Positions 60,111-64,000 of a stretch of DNA of 64,000 nucleotides are shown one piece after another. Each line of letters begins with the position of its first letter. Position 1 is the stretch's first letter. The notes under the pieces are model-generated. The model was not told the origin of the DNA and searched no databases. It saw nothing but the letters and a program-made list of their open reading frames with translations. The stretch lies in assembly GCA_016936975.1 (NCBI GenBank), contig JAFGWU010000039.1, positions 1 through 64,000 of the forward strand, in the 5' to 3' direction. Source of the DNA: Bacteroidales bacterium (GTDB taxonomy: Bacteria; Bacteroidota; Bacteroidia; Bacteroidales; GCA-2748055). The translations under genes were made by a program, and so were the position numbers.

Positions 60111-62537
60111 ATGAGAACAAGGCATTACGGCCTGCTGATGGCCATATTTATTATTTTTTTTACAGGATGTAATTCTGATTCTCATTTGCCGGGACAAAGA
60201 ATTTCATTTAACGAAGACTGGAAATTTCACCTGGGAGATATTGCTGACGGACAGGTTCCGGAACTGGATGACTCCGGATGGAGGGAACTGGATCTGCCTC
60301 ATGACTGGAGTATTGAGGGACCTTTCAGCGAAGAGCATAATACGACCATTAACCAGGGTGCACTTCCGGCAGGTATTGGCTGGTACAGAAAAACATTCCG
60401 GCTTCCGGAATCCGATAGGAACAGGTTTTTTTACATCGGTTTTGACGGGATTTACCGTAACAGCCAGGTATGGATCAACGGTCATCTGCTTGGAGAAAGA
60501 CCCTCGGGCTATATTTCTTTCCGGTATGATCTGACACCCTATCTGAACTATGGAAAAGAAGAAAATATGATTGCCGTTAAAGCTGACAATTTATTGCAGC
60601 CTTGCTCACGATGGTATACCGGGTCGGGAATATACAGGAATGTATGGATTGTGAAGACCGGCGAGGTACACGTTGATCATTGGGGCACCTTTGTAAGAAC
60701 CCGGATGGATGACAATGCCGGATGTTCTGTTGACCTGGATATTAACATAAGGAACCGGACTGAAAAATATAACCGCGCCTCTGTCAGGACAACCATTCTT
60801 GACCATGATGGTAGAAAGGTAAAATCTTTAAGAAATTCTATTAATCTATCAGATTCTGTTTTGTCTTTGACCCAATCATTTTTAATTGATAATCCTGATC
60901 TCTGGTCTGTTGAAAATCCACATCTCTATAGTGCCCTAACATCCATTTCCTGTAAGGGTACTGAACTGGACCGGTATGAAACACTCTTCGGCATCAGGGA
61001 ATTCAGATTTGAGGCTGATAGTGGCTTTTCCCTGAACGGTCGGCATATAAAAATTAATGGAGTCAACATGCATCACGATCTGGGGGCCCTGGGCACTGCG
61101 GTCAATAAAAGAGCCATCGAAAGGCAGTTGGAACTTTTAAAGGAGATGGGGTGCAATGCCATCCGGACAGCCCATAATCCTCCGGCCCCCGAACTACTGG
61201 ATCTTTGCGATGAAATGGGGTTCCTTGTGATTGACGAATCGTTCGATATGTGGGCAAAAAGAAAAAACCGTTATGATTACCATATTTTCTGGGAAGATTG
61301 GCATGCAAAAGACCTTCGGGATATGATTCTGAGGGACAGAAACCACCCTTCGGTTATTGCCTGGAGCATTGGTAATGAAATTCGGGAACAGTTTGATTCA
61401 ACCGGAATTGAAATAACCTGGGAGCTTGTCCGGATTGTAAAATCAGTGGATGACACGCGACCGGTTACCTGTGCCCTGACAGAGCAGGATCCTTCCAAAA
61501 ATTTTATCTACCAGTCAGGAGCTCTTGATATCATAGGATTTAATTACAAACATGAGGGGTATCCCGATTTTCCGGTAATCTATCCGGGAGAAATGCTCAT
61601 TGCTTCAGAAAGCGTATCAGGGTTTGCCACACGGGGATATTATGATATGCCGTCAGACAGCATCCGCATATGGCCGGTCAAGTATCGGGCACCCCTTATC
61701 GGTGCTAATCCGGAACACACAGCGTCTTCCTACGATAACGTTCATGCCTACTGGGGAACAACCCATGAAAAGAACTATCGTGTCATTAAACAGTACCCGC
61801 ATATTGCAGGCATGTTTCTGTGGTCGGGATTTGATTACCTGGGCGAGCCAACTCCTTATGACTGGCCATCAAGAAGTTCTTATTTCGGGGTTATTGACCT
61901 GGCCGGTTTCCCCAAGGATTTGTATTATCTGTATAAAAGTGAATGGACCGACGAACCTGTACTGCACATCTTTCCCCACTGGAACTGGAAAGAGGGGCAG
62001 GAAGTCGATGTCTGGGCATTTTATAACAATGCGGATGAAGTTGAATTGTTTCTGAATGATGTATCCCAGGGAATCAGGAGGAAGGGCGATTCAGACTTTC
62101 ATGTGATGTGGAGGGTTAATTTTGCACCCGGGAAGATTAAAGCTGTAAGCAGAAAAGACGGACAAACGGTACTGGAAAAAGTGATTTCTACTGCAGGAAG
62201 TCCATATCAGCTTGAAATAATCCCCGACAGGGATATAATCTCTGCTGATGGTCTGGACCTCTCTTTTTTAACTGTCAGGATAATGGATGAGTATGGAAAT
62301 CTGGTCCCCTATGCAAATAACCTTGTCCGGTTCAATATTCAGGGAGATGGATCGATTGCCGGGGTTGACAACGGTTATCAGGCCAGCCTTGAACCATTTA
62401 AGGCCGATTACAGGAAAGCCTTCAACGGATTATGCCTCGTTATTATCCGGCCGGGGAAAGCAGCCGGTGAGATTAAGGTCACTGCGGAATCGGAAGGTTT
62501 GTTATCTGAGGAAACCGTCATAAGAACCCGGAATTAG
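60111..62537 (+). CDS. GH2 beta-galactosidase-type glycosidase
   Basis: 808 residues. Lipoprotein signal ending FFTGCNSD (Cys20). Standard GH2 order: sugar-binding domain (FNEDWKFHLGDIADG; LPHDWSIEGPFSEEH; WYRKTFRLPE; WINGHLLGERPSGYISFRYDLTP truncated here), Ig-like domain, TIM barrel (INGVNMHHDLGALG; EMGCNAIRTAHNPP; LVIDESFDMW) with acid/base Glu423 (WSIGNEIR) and nucleophile Glu500 (IASESVSG). A DUF4982-type domain (HWNWKEGQEVDVWAFYNNAD) and a C-terminal Ig-like domain (ISADGLDLSFLTVRIMDEYGN) end it. Typical activity is beta-galactosidase on pectic galactan or RG-II side chains. Not closely related to the GH2 at 55380. 2 bp after the propeller gene and 11 bp before GH31. Confidence 0.9.
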   Translation: MRTRHYGLLMAIFIIFFTGCNSDSHLPGQRISFNEDWKFHLGDIADGQVPELDDSGWRELDLPHDWSIEGPFSEEHNTTINQGALPAGIGWYRKTFRLPESDRNRFFYIGFDGIYRNSQVWINGHLLGERPSGYISFRYDLTPYLNYGKEENMIAVKADNLLQPCSRWYTGSGIYRNVWIVKTGEVHVDHWGTFVRTRMDDNAGCSVDLDINIRNRTEKYNRASVRTTILDHDGRKVKSLRNSINLSDSVLSLTQSFLIDNPDLWSVENPHLYSALTSISCKGTELDRYETLFGIREFRFEADSGFSLNGRHIKINGVNMHHDLGALGTAVNKRAIERQLELLKEMGCNAIRTAHNPPAPELLDLCDEMGFLVIDESFDMWAKRKNRYDYHIFWEDWHAKDLRDMILRDRNHPSVIAWSIGNEIREQFDSTGIEITWELVRIVKSVDDTRPVTCALTEQDPSKNFIYQSGALDIIGFNYKHEGYPDFPVIYPGEMLIASESVSGFATRGYYDMPSDSIRIWPVKYRAPLIGANPEHTASSYDNVHAYWGTTHEKNYRVIKQYPHIAGMFLWSGFDYLGEPTPYDWPSRSSYFGVIDLAGFPKDLYYLYKSEWTDEPVLHIFPHWNWKEGQEVDVWAFYNNADEVELFLNDVSQGIRRKGDSDFHVMWRVNFAPGKIKAVSRKDGQTVLEKVISTAGSPYQLEIIPDRDIISADGLDLSFLTVRIMDEYGNLVPYANNLVRFNIQGDGSIAGVDNGYQASLEPFKADYRKAFNGLCLVIIRPGKAAGEIKVTAESEGLLSEETVIRTRN

Positions 62538-62548
62538 ATCTGAAAAAG

Positions 62549-64000
62549 ATGAAAAGAACAAATTTTCAATTGTTTGATTTTCTTGATTTTGATCCCGCTC
62601 TGAGCGAAAATGAATTTCTGTGGAAAGCCTGCAGGCCGGTTAGTGTAGAAGAAAGAAACGGGGATATTGAGATTGAGATACCTTTTCAAAGACAGATCAG
62701 GTCGGTGGATATAAATCCTGACAGAAACGTTCCCCGGAAAAATTTTGTTTTTAAGTTGAGAAGTTATGGAGAGGGTATAATCCGTTTTGGAGCCGGTTTT
62801 GGCACTGAGCCTTTCAGGGACTCTGAAATACTTGAAATCGACAGCGGTTTGAAAACGGGCGATCTGAGTGTCGGGAACTCCGGTTCCGGGTGGACGATTA
62901 AAGACATTGACGGCAGGTTGCTGGCATCTATCAATCTGAGCGAACCGGACATTAAGCATTGGAGCGACCTGGTCCCCGGACCCGAAGAAACCTTCGAACT
63001 CGTGCTCTATCCAGGCTCTTCCGGAGAAATCAGACTTAATGCATACGATCACTTCTTCCCGGCAAGGCAGGATGCCTTTCCGCTGGCCTTTGTGGAACGG
63101 AACGGGAGACCTCACCGGACAACACTCTCTTTTCACTGTAATCCGGATGAGGTTTTCACGGGTACGGGAGAACGCTTTGCAAAAATGGATCTTTCCGGGA
63201 TGACTGTCCGGTTAAAAAACCAGGATGGCCAGGGTGTGAACAGCAGGAGAACTTATAAAAACATCCCGTTCTATCTTTCTAGCGACATGTACGGAGCATT
63301 TCTCCATACCTCTTCAGACAGTAAAATCTCTTTTGCTGATCATTCAACCAGGTCGGTTCAGTTGCTTTGCGAAGAACCTTATATAGATGTTTTCCTTATC
63401 GGTGGAAACTCCCCTGAGGAAATCATTTACCGGTACAGGAAATTGACAGGGTTCCCGGCTATGCCGCCGGTCTGGAGTTTCGGAACATGGATGAGCAAAA
63501 TGTCCTATTTCTCTGCCGATGAGGTAAACGAAGTCTGCAACAGGCTGAGACAGGAAGGTTTTCCCTGCGATGTCATCCACCTGGATACCGGTTGGTTCCG
63601 AAAGGACTGGCTGTGTGAATGGAAATTCAATGAAGAACGGTTCCCTGATCCGGAAAAATTCATGTCTGACCTGAGAAACAGGGGATTTAGAATCAGCCTC
63701 TGGCAGATGCCATATATTGCCAGGGAAGCTGAACAGCATGATGAAGCCATAAAAAATAAATATATCGGAAAGACTGAGGACGCTTCTAACAGACAGGATT
63801 CAAATTTCAGCCTGCACGATTATGCGGGCACCATCGATTTTACCTGCCCGAAAGCTGTGGAGTGGTATAAAAACCTTATTGGCAATTTACTGAAAATGGG
63901 TGCTGCCTGCATTAAGACCGATTTTGGAGAGGAGATACACATGGATGCGGAATATTACGGGAAAGATCCCGGTCAGCTCAGTAATCTTTACGCCCTCCTT
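62549..64000 (+). CDS. GH31 alpha-xylosidase/alpha-glucosidase-type enzyme, N-terminal part
   Basis: Partial at the right edge: 484 codons present. ATG at 62549, 11 bp after the GH2 stop. N-terminal beta domain (FRDSEILEIDSGLKTGDLSV; TGTGERFAKMDLSGMTVRL; KNIPFYLSSDMYGAFLHT), then the YicI-type catalytic barrel (PAMPPVWSFGTWMSKMSYFS; DVIHLDTGWF; WLCEWKFNEERFPDPEKFM; LWQMPYIA) with nucleophile Asp458 in CIKTDFGEEI. The YicI-like sequence favours alpha-xylosidase. Unlike the preceding proteins of this operon it has no signal peptide (MKRTNFQLFDFLDFDPAL), so it is probably cytoplasmic and acts on imported disaccharides. The acid/base residue is outside the window. Confidence 0.88.
   Translation, partial: MKRTNFQLFDFLDFDPALSENEFLWKACRPVSVEERNGDIEIEIPFQRQIRSVDINPDRNVPRKNFVFKLRSYGEGIIRFGAGFGTEPFRDSEILEIDSGLKTGDLSVGNSGSGWTIKDIDGRLLASINLSEPDIKHWSDLVPGPEETFELVLYPGSSGEIRLNAYDHFFPARQDAFPLAFVERNGRPHRTTLSFHCNPDEVFTGTGERFAKMDLSGMTVRLKNQDGQGVNSRRTYKNIPFYLSSDMYGAFLHTSSDSKISFADHSTRSVQLLCEEPYIDVFLIGGNSPEEIIYRYRKLTGFPAMPPVWSFGTWMSKMSYFSADEVNEVCNRLRQEGFPCDVIHLDTGWFRKDWLCEWKFNEERFPDPEKFMSDLRNRGFRISLWQMPYIAREAEQHDEAIKNKYIGKTEDASNRQDSNFSLHDYAGTIDFTCPKAVEWYKNLIGNLLKMGAACIKTDFGEEIHMDAEYYGKDPGQLSNLYALL

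Overview
The window reads as part of a Bacteroidota chromosome. It has a SusC/SusD pair, many glycosidase lipoproteins, C-terminal type IX secretion (T9SS) sorting domains on three proteins, and promoters of the Bacteroidota form (-33 TTG, 19-21 bp, -7 TAnnTTTG). The T9SS tails and moderate G+C argue against the genus Bacteroides and for an environmental Bacteroidales relative (inference). I see no rRNA, tRNA, CRISPR array, insertion sequence or phage gene. Coding density is very high: no gap between genes exceeds 300 bp.

Layout. (1) 1-5158, minus: GH95 (cut by the window edge), GH105 and GH106, enzymes that trim pectin side chains. (2) 5481-6476, plus: a LacI-family regulator. (3) 6691-12577, plus: a tight five-gene acid-sugar operon (iron alcohol dehydrogenase, DapA/NAL-family lyase, PdxA2-like dehydrogenase, DUF1537 kinase, sodium:solute symporter). 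(4) 12665-40306, plus: a 28-kb pectin utilisation locus with a T9SS protein, SusC/SusD, two PL1 pectate lyases, a DUF3826 protein, a DUF6298-like two-domain protein, GH140 apiosidase, a GH43/sialidase-type double propeller, an MGH1-like (alpha/alpha)6 enzyme, a sialidase-like propeller, an STN-esterase-TIM-barrel fusion, a GH141-like beta-helix, then a second DapA-family lyase with its own symporter. (5) 40328-45213, minus: GH127 and GH78. (6) 45390-52343: a second acid-sugar set with a single-cysteine Asp/Glu-racemase-like enzyme and an MFS anion transporter (plus), and a DUF1537 kinase, a CotH-type T9SS protein and a BKACE enzyme (minus). (7) 52548-64000, plus: an unassigned 910-residue lipoprotein, a GH2 with malectin, a GH43-like propeller, a second GH2 and a GH31 cut by the window edge.

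How it fits together. The enzyme set (GH106, GH95, GH105, GH140, GH127, GH78, GH2, GH141-like, PL1) points to pectin, with a strong flavour of rhamnogalacturonan II (RG-II), which carries rare sugars such as apiose, aceric acid, Kdo and DHA (3-deoxy-D-lyxo-2-heptulosaric acid). Region 3 can be read as a complete DHA pathway. Retro-aldol cleavage of DHA gives pyruvate plus a C4 semialdehyde acid. Reducing that aldehyde gives, by stereochemistry, D-threonate, the known substrate of the DUF1537 kinase/PdxA2 pair, which yields DHAP and CO2. This is a hypothesis, but it gives every gene in the operon a role.

Regulation. Near-identical LacI-type operators built on TGTAAACGNTAACA lie in four intergenic regions: before regions 1/2, before region 3, between regions 5 and 6, and between regions 6 and 7. 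One LacI protein may therefore couple sugar-acid catabolism to side-chain hydrolases over about 50 kb. The central SusCD operon lacks this operator but has a different palindrome upstream.
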